The translations under genes were made by a program, and so were the position numbers. Source: an uncultured Gammaproteobacteria bacterium (GTDB lineage Bacteria > Pseudomonadota > Gammaproteobacteria > CAIUAS01). From it: 9,084 nucleotides of DNA. Shown one piece after another: positions 1 to 7,062 of the stretch; within the stretch, counting starts at the first letter, position 1; the number at the start of each line of letters is the position of its first letter. The notes under the pieces are model-generated. The model had not been told where the DNA came from, did no database searches, and worked only from the letters and a program-made list of their open reading frames with translations. The DNA lies in NCBI GenBank assembly GCA_903897205.1, contig CAIUAS010000171.1, positions 1 through 9,084 of the forward strand, given 5' to 3'.

Positions 1-809
1 CGGCGAATCCATCAATCAAGGTGGCGTGGAAAACAGGAACTTCTTCAGGTTATCGAGATGCATGGTCGGTCGGCGTATTTGGTCCATACGTGTTGGCTGT
101 TTGGATCGGCGATTTTAGTGGTAAAAGCAATCCTAGCTTTGTCGGCGCGCAAAGTGCAGCGCCGTTATTTTTTGCTATTATTAACGCCATCAGTAGTCAG
201 CAAAAAACATTAGCCTCGTTAAATTACGATCTAAAAAAATTAAACCTGACTAAAGTAAAGGTGTGTGATGCCTCAGGTTTGCTAGCCACGCGTTCTTGTC
301 CGCAGGTGATTAGCACCTGGTTTATTCCAGGTAAGTCGCCTATTAAATCCGATAATATTTATCGTGAGGTTGCCATTGATAAAAAAACGCAACTGCGCGC
401 CTGCCATTTTGATCAAAATACAGAATTTAAACTATATGAATTTTGGCCTTCTGATTTATTAAAGCTGTTTGCCCAAGCAGGTGTGCAACGGCAAATCCCA
501 CCTGCCTTTAATGCGGAATGTTCGCGCTTGCATCATGTCGATGAAACAAATCCACCTAAGATAATTTCACCACAAGCGAGCTTAATTTATGCGGCAAGAC
601 TGAAGCAAACTACAAAGATTTTATTTTATGCCAGTGTTTCTGCTGATACTAAAAAAGTTTACTGGTTTCTCGATAATCGTTTTATTGGCGAGAGCGCTGT
701 TAACCAGCCCATAAGCTGGGTGGCAAAACCAGGAAAATATCGGGTGCGTGTAGTGGATGATCAGGGTCGCGTAGATACGCAGGATTTAATAGTAGAAGCG
801 GTTCTTTAA
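1..809 (+). CDS. pbpC: Penicillin-binding protein 1C, C-terminal part (5' end outside window)
   Basis: This is the C-terminal part of a class A penicillin-binding protein of the PBP1C type, a periplasmic, inner-membrane-anchored peptidoglycan glycosyltransferase/transpeptidase. The reading frame is already open at base 3, so the GTG at 21 is an internal valine and not a start. The visible part opens with the third transpeptidase motif, KTGTS (bases about 30-44), in the context WKTGTSSGYRDAW, which is typical of PbpC. The end of the transpeptidase fold follows (VLAVWIGDF, then SAAPLFFAII). The last roughly 90 residues, from about NPPKIISPQ, fit the beta-rich BiPBP_C domain found at the end of PbpC proteins. 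The glycosyltransferase domain and the SxxK and SxN motifs lie upstream of the window. The frame ends at TAA (807-809) and converges with recQ. The family call is firm; the exact function of PbpC in this host is not visible. Confidence 0.93.
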   Translation, partial: ANPSIKVAWKTGTSSGYRDAWSVGVFGPYVLAVWIGDFSGKSNPSFVGAQSAAPLFFAIINAISSQQKTLASLNYDLKKLNLTKVKVCDASGLLATRSCPQVISTWFIPGKSPIKSDNIYREVAIDKKTQLRACHFDQNTEFKLYEFWPSDLLKLFAQAGVQRQIPPAFNAECSRLHHVDETNPPKIISPQASLIYAARLKQTTKILFYASVSADTKKVYWFLDNRFIGESAVNQPISWVAKPGKYRVRVVDDQGRVDTQDLIVEAVL

Positions 810-812
810 AGG

Positions 813-833
813 CCACCGTGGCTCCGCCGGTGG
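813..833. repeat. GC-rich hairpin after pbpC
   Basis: A 6-bp perfect inverted repeat (CCACCG / CGGTGG, loop of 9 bases) lies four bases after the pbpC stop codon, in an otherwise AT-rich gap between convergent genes. Its position suits transcript termination or 3'-end protection. No T-run follows on the plus strand, and only TTT follows on the minus strand, so it is not a textbook intrinsic terminator. A second, weaker inverted repeat (TCTCCTT 864-870 with AAGGGAGA 886-893) lies in the same gap. Confidence 0.4.
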
Positions 834-964
834 ATATGAGGATGCGAAAAAATTAACTCTCACTCTCCTTTGAAGTTGATTAGTTAAGGGAGATGTCATG
901 CCAGAATGGATTAATTTTTTTTTAAGATTTTCTTTGGCTAAGAAAAATCCATATATTAGGCATA

Positions 965-2815
965 TCAGCTTAGTTTTTCGAAGCCATCAAAACTCCGAAT
1001 TGAGGCTAAAAATATCTCGCCATAATGTTCTAATTTATGTTGTCCCACGCCAGAAATTTCCGAAAACGCTGCTAGCGTTTGTGGGCGTTTGGCTTGCATT
1101 TCAATTAAGGTGCTGTCGTGAAAAATAACATAAGGCGGTACGCCTTGTTCGCGTGCTAGTTGCATGCGAACATTTTTTAATAGTTGTAATAAAGGTTGAT
1201 CAATACTAATTTCTTCGGCGAATTGATTGCCGTCAGCGGATATTTTAATTTTAGTGAACTTTTTGCTGGATTTGTTTTTGGTTGCCGGCGGCGGATCTTT
1301 ACGAAAAGCAATGCTTTGTTCCCCTTTTAAAATCGCGCGACTTTCTTGAGTTAATTTCAAACCGCCATAACCTTCGATATCAACGGTTAAATAACCGGCG
1401 GCGACTAATTGTCGAAATATACTGTCCCACTGTTGGGAAGCATATTCTTTGCCAATGCCATAGGTACTTAATTGATGGTGACAGAATCGTTTAATTTGTG
1501 GGGTGTCTTTGCCTGATAAAACATCGATAATATGTTTAACGCCAAAGCGTTGGCCGGTGCGATAAACACAAGATAACGCTTTTTGTGCGGCGACCGTGCC
1601 ATCCCAGGTTTCAACGGGATTTAAGCAATTATCACAATTACCGCAAGCTTTTATATAAGCTTCACCAAAATAATTGAGTAAGACTTGGCGGCGGCAAAGG
1701 GTGGTTTCGCAAAAACCAAGTAAGGAAGTTAGTTTACGTTTTTCTAACCGTTTACGTTCATCATTAGCTTCTGAACTTTCTAACATTTGGCGCAGCGTGA
1801 TCACATCGCTTAAACCGTATACCATCCACGCATCAGCAGGGAGGCTGTCTCTGCCCGCGCGCCCAGTTTCTTGATAATAACCTTCGATGTTTTTAGGTAA
1901 ATCTAAATGAGCAACAAAGCGCACATTCGATTTATCAATTCCCATGCCAAAAGCGACAGTTGCCACCATAATAATATTTTCTTCACGCAAAAAGCGCTGT
2001 TGATTTTGCTGGCGCGTTTGGTTATTTAAACCAGCATGATAAGGTAAGGCAAGCCAACCTTTTTCAGTTAACCATTGCGCCGTTTCTTCTACTTTTTTGC
2101 GTGAGAGGCAATAAACAATGCCCGCATTTTCTCGATGATTATTCGTTTCTAAAAAATTAAGTAATTGTTCGCGTGCACTGCGTTTTTGATTAATGGAATA
2201 GCGAATATTAGGTCGGTCAAAACTAGCAGTAAATTCCCGAGCTTGTTGTAAGTTGAGCCGTTCGATTATTTCACGTTTGGTAATTGCATCCGCCGTGGCG
2301 GTTAACGCAATGCGCGGTACGTTAGGAAAACGTTCATGCAAAATAGATAGCTGCACATATTCTGGTCGAAAATCATGGCCCCATTGAGAGACGCAGTGAG
2401 CTTCATCAATGGCAAACAAAGCAATGCGACTTTGTTCTAATAATTGTAAAAAACGCGGCGTCATTAAACGTTCGGGCGCTACATATAATAAATCCAATTC
2501 GCCTTTTAGGAGTTGTTGTTCAATTTGATAAGCTGTTTTATTAGCGATGCTTGAATTTAAACAGGCGGCTTTTACGCCTAATTGTAATAAAGCATCGACC
2601 TGATCTTGCATGAGTGCAATTAACGGCGAAATGATAATACCAACGCCGGTGCGCATTAAAGCAGGAATTTGATAACAAAGCGATTTACCGCCACCCGTAG
2701 GCATTAATACTAAAACATCTCTGCCATGAATTAATTCATCAATAACAGCCGCTTGCTCACCGCGAAAGGTAGAATAACCAAAAATATCATGCAGTAATTT
2801 TTGCGGTGTTAGCAT
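965..2815 (-). CDS. recQ: ATP-dependent DNA helicase RecQ
   Basis: This is a complete RecQ 3'-5' DNA helicase, 616 aa from the chosen ATG, acting in recombination and replication-fork repair. Visible motifs: FRGEQ (17-21), Walker A PTGGGKS (39-45), DEAH (137-140) followed by the aromatic-rich loop SQWGHDFRPEY, LTATAD (171-176), and motif VI QETGRAGRD. The zinc cysteines are C374, C391, C394 and C397, with the same 17-3-3 spacing as the E. coli enzyme (C380-C403). A winged-helix region and a C-terminal HRDC domain (about 540-606) follow. The frame could start 63 bases upstream at a TTG (2878), giving 637 aa. I prefer the ATG at 2815 because numbering then stays within six residues of E. coli RecQ, and the upstream extension is unlike the family and contains an A9 run. 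Neither start has a clear ribosome site. The stop is TGA (967-965). Function is near certain; the start is less so. Confidence 0.96.
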   Translation of the reverse strand: MLTPQKLLHDIFGYSTFRGEQAAVIDELIHGRDVLVLMPTGGGKSLCYQIPALMRTGVGIIISPLIALMQDQVDALLQLGVKAACLNSSIANKTAYQIEQQLLKGELDLLYVAPERLMTPRFLQLLEQSRIALFAIDEAHCVSQWGHDFRPEYVQLSILHERFPNVPRIALTATADAITKREIIERLNLQQAREFTASFDRPNIRYSINQKRSAREQLLNFLETNNHRENAGIVYCLSRKKVEETAQWLTEKGWLALPYHAGLNNQTRQQNQQRFLREENIIMVATVAFGMGIDKSNVRFVAHLDLPKNIEGYYQETGRAGRDSLPADAWMVYGLSDVITLRQMLESSEANDERKRLEKRKLTSLLGFCETTLCRRQVLLNYFGEAYIKACGNCDNCLNPVETWDGTVAAQKALSCVYRTGQRFGVKHIIDVLSGKDTPQIKRFCHHQLSTYGIGKEYASQQWDSIFRQLVAAGYLTVDIEGYGGLKLTQESRAILKGEQSIAFRKDPPPATKNKSSKKFTKIKISADGNQFAEEISIDQPLLQLLKNVRMQLAREQGVPPYVIFHDSTLIEMQAKRPQTLAAFSEISGVGQHKLEHYGEIFLASIRSFDGFEKLS

Positions 2816-2910
2816 TTTATGATGAACGTTTTTTTTTATTAATAGCGATTGATGGTTAGATACTGGCTTACTTGTCAATTGATTTCAAGTGTATTAGTTA
2901 TTTCTTAAGG

Positions 2911-2928
2911 AACTAAATTTCTTTAGTT
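2911..2928 (-). repeat. Stem-loop with GAAA tetraloop upstream of recQ
   Basis: On the minus strand the sequence AACTAAA-GAAA-TTTAGTT forms a perfect 7-bp stem closed by a GNRA-type tetraloop. It sits at the downstream edge (in minus-strand reading) of the decayed trhO fragment, about 95 bases before the recQ ATG. No T-run follows, so it is not an intrinsic terminator. It may be chance in AT-rich DNA or a structured part of the recQ leader. Confidence 0.35.
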
Positions 2929-2985
2929 TCAGCTTGTAACATCCAGGCGGCTGCTTTTTACAACGGATCCTACTTACTGTAGCAT
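2914..2985 (-). pseudogene. Decayed internal fragment of trhO (rhodanese active-site region)
   Basis: This intergenic stretch matches an internal piece of the intact trhO gene next door. Bases 2932-2959 are identical to 3932-3959 (28 of 28). On the 5' minus-strand side the match continues with substitutions and a one-base indel (GGATCCG against GGAATCCG, then TGTAAAAA against TGTGAAAAA). On the other side it continues as the codons for KE. Translated in the trhO frame, the fragment reads KAAAWMLQA-ETKEI and then a TAG stop, against KAAAWMLQAGFKEVYQ in TrhO (residues about 187-202). A TAA replaces the GAA codon just before it. It has no start, covers only about 25 codons and cannot be functional as protein. 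The likely origin is a partial or tandem duplication of trhO followed by decay and deletion. Confidence 0.75.
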
Positions 2986-3046
2986 GAAAATGCGCAGATA
3001 TTTAATAAGGAAAACGTACTTATTTAAGTCAAAATATGTGATGTCA

Positions 3047-3688
3047 CTAATCACTAATACTAGCTTTCGCCTCTACCCGCAGAGATTCGATATTTTCACC
3101 ATGCTTCGTTAATTTAGCGATAGATTGTTGTTTAACGAGAGAGTTTAATAAGCAAATAGTTTCGTCAAATTCACAGTGTCGATCGATCCAGTGATGCTGA
3201 AACAGCATCAATTTTTCTTGTTCAAGCCACGTCGATAAATCCGCTTCATTATGTTGAAGTTGTGCTTCTATTTTATCGAGGGCATTAACAAATTTAGCTT
3301 CTATGCTGGTTTTATCTTCATATTCTTGCCAAAGCATGTAGAGATCGTCACCCAAGGAATTATTTAAAATATTTTTTATTTCAGCGATGGCTTGTTGTTC
3401 AGCTATTATTTTTTGTTGTTTTCGTGCGGGTTCTTGGCTTTCAAAAATAGGAATGTCACCTGTTATTGCTTCAACTAAATCGTGAATGATGGCCATTTGC
3501 AGCGCTTTTTCAACGTTGATTTTTTGTTGGCTGTGGGGCGCTAGTAAAATAACCATTAGCGCTAAACGCCAGCTGTGTTCAGCAACGCTTTCTTGTCGGC
3601 CACTGGATAACCAGCTGTGACGCATAACACTTTTTAAGCGTTCTGCTAGGTTTAATAAACTAAGAATATTTTGCAGTGTGATTTCCAT
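3047..3688 (-). CDS. HD-domain phosphohydrolase (YfbR/HDDC2-like)
   Basis: This is a 213-aa soluble protein of the HD metal-dependent phosphohydrolase superfamily, closest in pattern to the HD_3 / 5'-deoxynucleotidase group that includes YfbR and HDDC2. The metal-binding signature is complete: H38 in SVAEHSW, H69-D70 in IIHDLVEAITGD, and D138 in NALDKIEAQ. Family members hydrolyse nucleoside monophosphates; the substrate here is not shown by the sequence. The start is the ATG at 3688, whose A is shared with the trhO stop (TAATG), so translation is probably coupled; no separate ribosome site is visible. A longer frame from a GTG at 3787 exists, but its extra 33 residues are just the overlapping trhO sequence in another frame and look artefactual. 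The C-terminal 40 residues or so are charged and not recognised. The stop is TAG (3049-3047). Confidence 0.88.
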   Translation of the reverse strand: MEITLQNILSLLNLAERLKSVMRHSWLSSGRQESVAEHSWRLALMVILLAPHSQQKINVEKALQMAIIHDLVEAITGDIPIFESQEPARKQQKIIAEQQAIAEIKNILNNSLGDDLYMLWQEYEDKTSIEAKFVNALDKIEAQLQHNEADLSTWLEQEKLMLFQHHWIDRHCEFDETICLLNSLVKQQSIAKLTKHGENIESLRVEAKASISD

Positions 3689-4515
3689 TAAGCGGCCATG
3701 GGTTGCGTGTTGGAATGGCAAGGGGCGCATAAGGTATTGCCTGGTGTGCGTTCTGCGGGCGTTAAGGGATCCTGACATTGCTGGCACAAAGACACATTTT
3801 GCTCAGCTAAGTGGCTGTCAATAGCAACACGATGGTCAAAAACATAACATTCGCCTTCATAATGAGCGCCGCCACATTGTTCGAAATAGTTTAAAATGCC
3901 GCCATCTAATTGATAAACTTCTTTAAATCCCGCTTGTAACATCCAGGCGGCTGCTTTTTCACAGCGGATTCCGCCGGTGCAGTAGGTTACGATAGGTTTG
4001 TCTTTTAATTCTGCCATTATTTGTTTGGCAGCGTCAGGGAAATGACGGAAGTGTTGTAAATTTAAGTGAATGGCATCAGCGAATTTGCCAATACGGATTT
4101 CGTAATCATTGCGGGTGTCGAGTACAACCATGTCACGTTTTTCTTCATACCATTGTTTAAGGGTTTCTGGCGAAAGGTGGGGGGCGGTAAAGGTGGCGGG
4201 CGCGATGTTATCAGCTTTGAAAGGAATAATTTCAGCTTTGATTTTAACGATCATCCGATCAAAAGGTTGGGTTTTTGACCAGCTTTCTTTATAGAATAAA
4301 TTCGCGAAAGCGGGCATTTCGGCTAAAAAATTTTTAAACTCAGCGATTGCCTCCACAGGGCCTGCAAGGTACTGATTAATGCCTTCGGTGCTCAGTAAAA
4401 TAGTGCCTTTAAGGTTTAAGGCGGTTCCTTTATCTTTTAGTTTTTGTTTTAAAGTCAGTAACTCAGTTTGGGAAAAATTAACAAATTTGTAAGCGGATAT
4501 GTTTAATATACTCAT
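3688..4515 (-). CDS. trhO: tRNA uridine(34) hydroxylase, rhodanese family (YceA)
   Basis: This 275-aa cytoplasmic protein belongs to the TrhO/YceA family. TrhO makes 5-hydroxyuridine at the wobble position (U34) of certain tRNAs, an oxygen-dependent route to the cmo5U/mo5U modifications. The N-terminal UPF0176-type domain (about 1-95, with LKGTILLSTEGIN at 35-47) precedes a rhodanese domain (about 115-215). That domain holds the loop CTGGIRC at 179-185, with catalytic Cys179, and the family block EKAAAWM-QAGF-EVYQLDGG. The tail carries two CxxC pairs (C244/C247, C263/C266), probably a small metal site. The protein is shorter than E. coli YceA (about 350 aa), mainly at the C-terminus. The start is the ATG at 4515 with a weak AAGAAG ribosome site that lies inside a predicted hairpin. 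The stop overlaps the next gene's ATG. A fragment of this gene is duplicated upstream of recQ. Confidence 0.93.
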   Translation of the reverse strand: MSILNISAYKFVNFSQTELLTLKQKLKDKGTALNLKGTILLSTEGINQYLAGPVEAIAEFKNFLAEMPAFANLFYKESWSKTQPFDRMIVKIKAEIIPFKADNIAPATFTAPHLSPETLKQWYEEKRDMVVLDTRNDYEIRIGKFADAIHLNLQHFRHFPDAAKQIMAELKDKPIVTYCTGGIRCEKAAAWMLQAGFKEVYQLDGGILNYFEQCGGAHYEGECYVFDHRVAIDSHLAEQNVSLCQQCQDPLTPAERTPGNTLCAPCHSNTQPMAA

Positions 4516-4573
4516 GAAATGTCTTCTTGATAGGATATGAAAATTAGAGATAAACGCTATCTTAAAACATTTC
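4516..4573 (-). promoter_or_regulatory. Leader hairpin that would mask the trhO ribosome site
   Basis: Nearly the whole gap between the GGDEF-EAL gene and trhO is an imperfect inverted repeat. On the minus strand the left arm is GAAATGTTTTAAGATAG (4573-4557) and the right arm is CTATCAAGAAGACATTTC (4533-4516). They pair as a 10-bp outer stem (one G-U), a 2/3-base internal loop and a 5-bp inner stem, with a 23-base apical loop. The candidate ribosome site AAGAAG (4528-4523) lies partly in the stem, and the AUG follows the last paired base directly. No T-run follows, so this is not a terminator. The fold is read by eye and the regulatory role is inferred. Confidence 0.5.
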
Positions 4574-4578
4574 GAGTA

Positions 4579-6903
4579 CTAATTTCTACTATTTAAGAAA
4601 GTAGTCATGCTTTCAGCGCTCAGAGGGGCGCTGATATAGTAGCCTTGGGCCTGATCGCAATGGTTTTGTTCTAAATAGCTGAATTGTGCAGTAGTTTCTA
4701 CCCCTTCTGCGATCACTTTAAATTCTAAACCATGGCCTAAAGCGATAATAGCTTTAATGATTAATGCATTATTTTTATCAAGCGTTAAGTCTTGAATAAA
4801 GGATTTATCAATTTTCAAGGTGTGGACTGGCAAGCGCTTGAGGTAACTTAAGGAAGAATAACCAGTGCCAAAATCGTCAATACTGATACAAATTCCCAAG
4901 TTATCGAGTTGTTTTAAAATAGTAACTGCCCTTTTTTGATCGTGTAAAATAGCCGTTTCTGTGAGTTCTAATTCTATATTTTCAGGCAAGGTATGTGTTT
5001 CGTTTAATATTTTGTTAATAATAGCCGGTAAATTTTCTTGCTTTAATTGGGCGCTGGAAAGATTAAAGGATATTTTTAACGAAGGTTTAACGAGGCCTTC
5101 TGTTAACCATTGTTGAAATTGTAGGCAAGCTGTTTTAATGACCCATTCGCTAATGGGCGCAATCAAGCCTATTTTTTCAGCGATAGGTATAAAAGCATCG
5201 GGTTTAACGGTTCCTAAAGTAGGATTATACCAACGTGCCAAAGCTTCGATGCCAGTGACCTGATTTGTCTTAATATCAACTTGGGGTTGATAATGTACTT
5301 GTAGCTCATTTAACTGCAAGGCATGGTGTAAGTTATTTTCTAAAGTAATTTGTGAGAGGCTTTGTGTATTTAATTCGACATTATAGAATTGATAGTTATT
5401 TCGCCCTTTTTCTTTAGCTTTATATAAAGCCATGTCAGCATGTTTTGTTAACGTTGCTGCGTCCTCGCCATTATTTGGATAAATAGCGATCCCCATGCTG
5501 GCGCTGGCAAGTATTTCATAACCATTTAAAATGACGGGTTCATTGAGCGTCTCTAAAATATTTTGGGCAATTTTAGCTGCATGAATAATATCGGTTAATT
5601 CATCTAAAATAATCGTAAATTCATCACCGCCTAAGCGAGCAACCGTATCGCCTTTGCGTAAGCATTTGCTGATACGGGTAGCTACTTCTCTTAATAATAA
5701 ATCACCAATATCATGCCCTAGAGTGTCATTCACATTTTTGAAATAATCTACATCTAAAAAAAATAGCGCAAAAAATTTTCCAGTTCGTTGAGCGTGAGTA
5801 ATCGCTTTATTTAATAAGGCTTCATATAAACTGCGATTAGGCAAACCAGTTAAATGATCATGATGTGCGAGATAGCCTAAATGATCCTCGGTTTTTTTGC
5901 GTTCAGTCATATCGTGGATTGCGCAGATATAAGTAGTATTGCCATTTAGCTCAATTCTTGAGATGACGAGTTCTAAGGGAAACGAGGAGTTGTCGCTACG
6001 AAAGCCAATTAATTCATGTGGTATATTTTCAGTGTTCAAGATATTAGTTAATGCAAAAACATACTCCGATGAACTGCTTTGTGTTGCTTGAGAACAGCTG
6101 AATAATTTTTGCAAGTTTACCCCAAGTAAATCAGAATTTTTATAACTAAACATTTCCATAATGGCGTGATTATAACTTTCAATATTGCCTTGAGAGTCTG
6201 TGGTGATAATGCCATCAGCCACTGCGGTTAAAATAGCATTGGTGCGGGAAACTAATGAGTCGAGTTCTTGGTTGACATTCAGTAGGGCTGTATTCTTTTC
6301 TTCAATAATGTGCGCTGCTTTTTGCAGTGCTATAAAACCTTCTATTTTAGCCATCTCAAAGTAGTATATGAGCGCCATAACAATGCAAGTTAAGCCTATG
6401 ATAGAGAGCGCGGTTAGTAAAAGTACATTGGTAACTGGTGTTAGCGGAAAAATAAAATGCGCTGTATGGAGTAAGTACATCATTAATATAGTAAAGATAC
6501 AGAGGCCCAGCCAAATGACACCAGAGCGCACCCCTCCTAAAAATACCGCCATTATGGGTATTAATATAAGCCAAAAAGTAGCGGGTGTAATTAAGCCGCC
6601 TTCGCTATAGCTTAGATAGTTTAGTCCCAAATATAGTGCGGTTAGAATAATCTCTCGGGCCAGGTTAATTCGTCCGAAGAATTTCAACACACATAAAGCT
6701 AGGCAGATAAATATACCTATGCTGATACACGCAAGTGCGCCGAGAGGATGACCCAAAAAATAAAAGACCCCTGCGTATAGAGGGACCGCGCCTGCTGCAA
6801 TAACGCCAGTGCTCACAATGATCTTGGCGCGCGAGAAAGTGAGTATTGATTGTTGCTTTAACCTGGAGTGAATAAACCACTCTAAAATACTGTTTGCCCA
6901 CAT
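4579..6903 (-). CDS. Membrane PAS-GGDEF-EAL protein (cyclic-di-GMP synthesis/breakdown)
   Basis: This is a 774-aa inner-membrane sensor protein of cyclic-di-GMP signalling. The N-terminal 185 residues hold about six hydrophobic segments (roughly 28-50, 55-75, 83-99, 107-124, 127-146, 158-182) of a sensor type I cannot name. A short helical linker (185-218) and a PAS domain (about 219-335, ending in the PAC-like DMTERKKTE) follow. The GGDEF domain (about 342-508) has an intact GGDEF (425-429) and a product-inhibition site RxxD (R416-D419) five residues before it, so it looks cyclase-competent. The EAL domain (about 522-770) keeps E553-A-L, N614, the ELTE glutamate, DDFGTGYSS (676-684), K697, E733 and Q753, so the phosphodiesterase also looks intact. 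Which activity dominates cannot be read from the sequence. It starts at the ATG at 6903 behind a strong AGAGGAAGG (6920-6912). The stop is TAG, 63 bases before trhO. Confidence 0.94.
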   Translation of the reverse strand: MWANSILEWFIHSRLKQQSILTFSRAKIIVSTGVIAAGAVPLYAGVFYFLGHPLGALACISIGIFICLALCVLKFFGRINLAREIILTALYLGLNYLSYSEGGLITPATFWLILIPIMAVFLGGVRSGVIWLGLCIFTILMMYLLHTAHFIFPLTPVTNVLLLTALSIIGLTCIVMALIYYFEMAKIEGFIALQKAAHIIEEKNTALLNVNQELDSLVSRTNAILTAVADGIITTDSQGNIESYNHAIMEMFSYKNSDLLGVNLQKLFSCSQATQSSSSEYVFALTNILNTENIPHELIGFRSDNSSFPLELVISRIELNGNTTYICAIHDMTERKKTEDHLGYLAHHDHLTGLPNRSLYEALLNKAITHAQRTGKFFALFFLDVDYFKNVNDTLGHDIGDLLLREVATRISKCLRKGDTVARLGGDEFTIILDELTDIIHAAKIAQNILETLNEPVILNGYEILASASMGIAIYPNNGEDAATLTKHADMALYKAKEKGRNNYQFYNVELNTQSLSQITLENNLHHALQLNELQVHYQPQVDIKTNQVTGIEALARWYNPTLGTVKPDAFIPIAEKIGLIAPISEWVIKTACLQFQQWLTEGLVKPSLKISFNLSSAQLKQENLPAIINKILNETHTLPENIELELTETAILHDQKRAVTILKQLDNLGICISIDDFGTGYSSLSYLKRLPVHTLKIDKSFIQDLTLDKNNALIIKAIIALGHGLEFKVIAEGVETTAQFSYLEQNHCDQAQGYYISAPLSAESMTTFLNSRN

Positions 6904-6963
6904 GTTATTTGCCTTCCTCTGCTGGTTAAACTATTTATTTTTTCATTGCCTGATATTAAAACT

Positions 6964-6991
6964 ATAGTACAAAATTAATTTTCGTTGGCAA
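6964..6991 (-). promoter_or_regulatory. Candidate sigma70 promoter of the GGDEF-EAL gene
   Basis: On the minus strand a -35 box TTGCCA (6991-6986, five of six consensus bases) is followed after 16 bases by TACTAT (6969-6964, four of six). It lies about 60 bases before the ATG at 6903. The spacer contains a perfect 12-base palindrome, AAAATTAATTTT (6971-6982), which could be an operator or simply AT-rich spacer. The neighbouring TTGACT (bases near 7003) has no good -10 at proper distance. Assigned by eye only. Confidence 0.4.
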
Positions 6992-7062
6992 TTATTGTGA
7001 GTCAATTTGTCTTAATGCAGAAGCTTGCAAAAATATAAACAAACAGCATATCGCTACGAGAT

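Noticed and set aside
906..952. AT-rich inverted repeats (ATGGATT/AATCCAT; GATTTTCTT/AAGAAAAATC) next to a T9 run, considered as a recQ or pbpC terminator
   Set aside because: The T9 run (915-923) precedes the hairpins on the plus strand and reads as A9 after them on the minus strand, so neither strand has the stem-then-U-tract order of an intrinsic terminator.
898..1128. 76-codon plus-strand ORF with an AAGGGAGA-like ribosome site after pbpC
   Set aside because: Most of it is antisense to the recQ 3' end (HRDC region), and the peptide has no recognisable family. The apparent ribosome site is also half of an imperfect inverted repeat (864-893).
3002..3032. Possible recQ promoter TTGACT (3032-3027) with TATTAA (3007-3002) on the minus strand
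   Set aside because: The 19-base spacer and four-of-six -10 make it weak. It lies close to the HD stop and could serve recQ, but evidence is insufficient for a feature.
3689..3787. N-terminal extension of the HD protein from a GTG at 3787
   Set aside because: The extra 33 residues are encoded entirely within trhO in another frame, do not resemble the family, and the TAATG start at 3688 gives a normal HD N-terminus.
4066..4294. Overlapping plus-strand ORFs opposite trhO
   Set aside because: They are antisense shadows of the conserved rhodanese coding sequence, with low-complexity glycine- or serine-rich peptides and no ribosome site.
6356..6901. ORFs in other frames across the membrane part of the GGDEF-EAL gene
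   Set aside because: They lie wholly inside a well-supported 774-aa gene and show no domain features.
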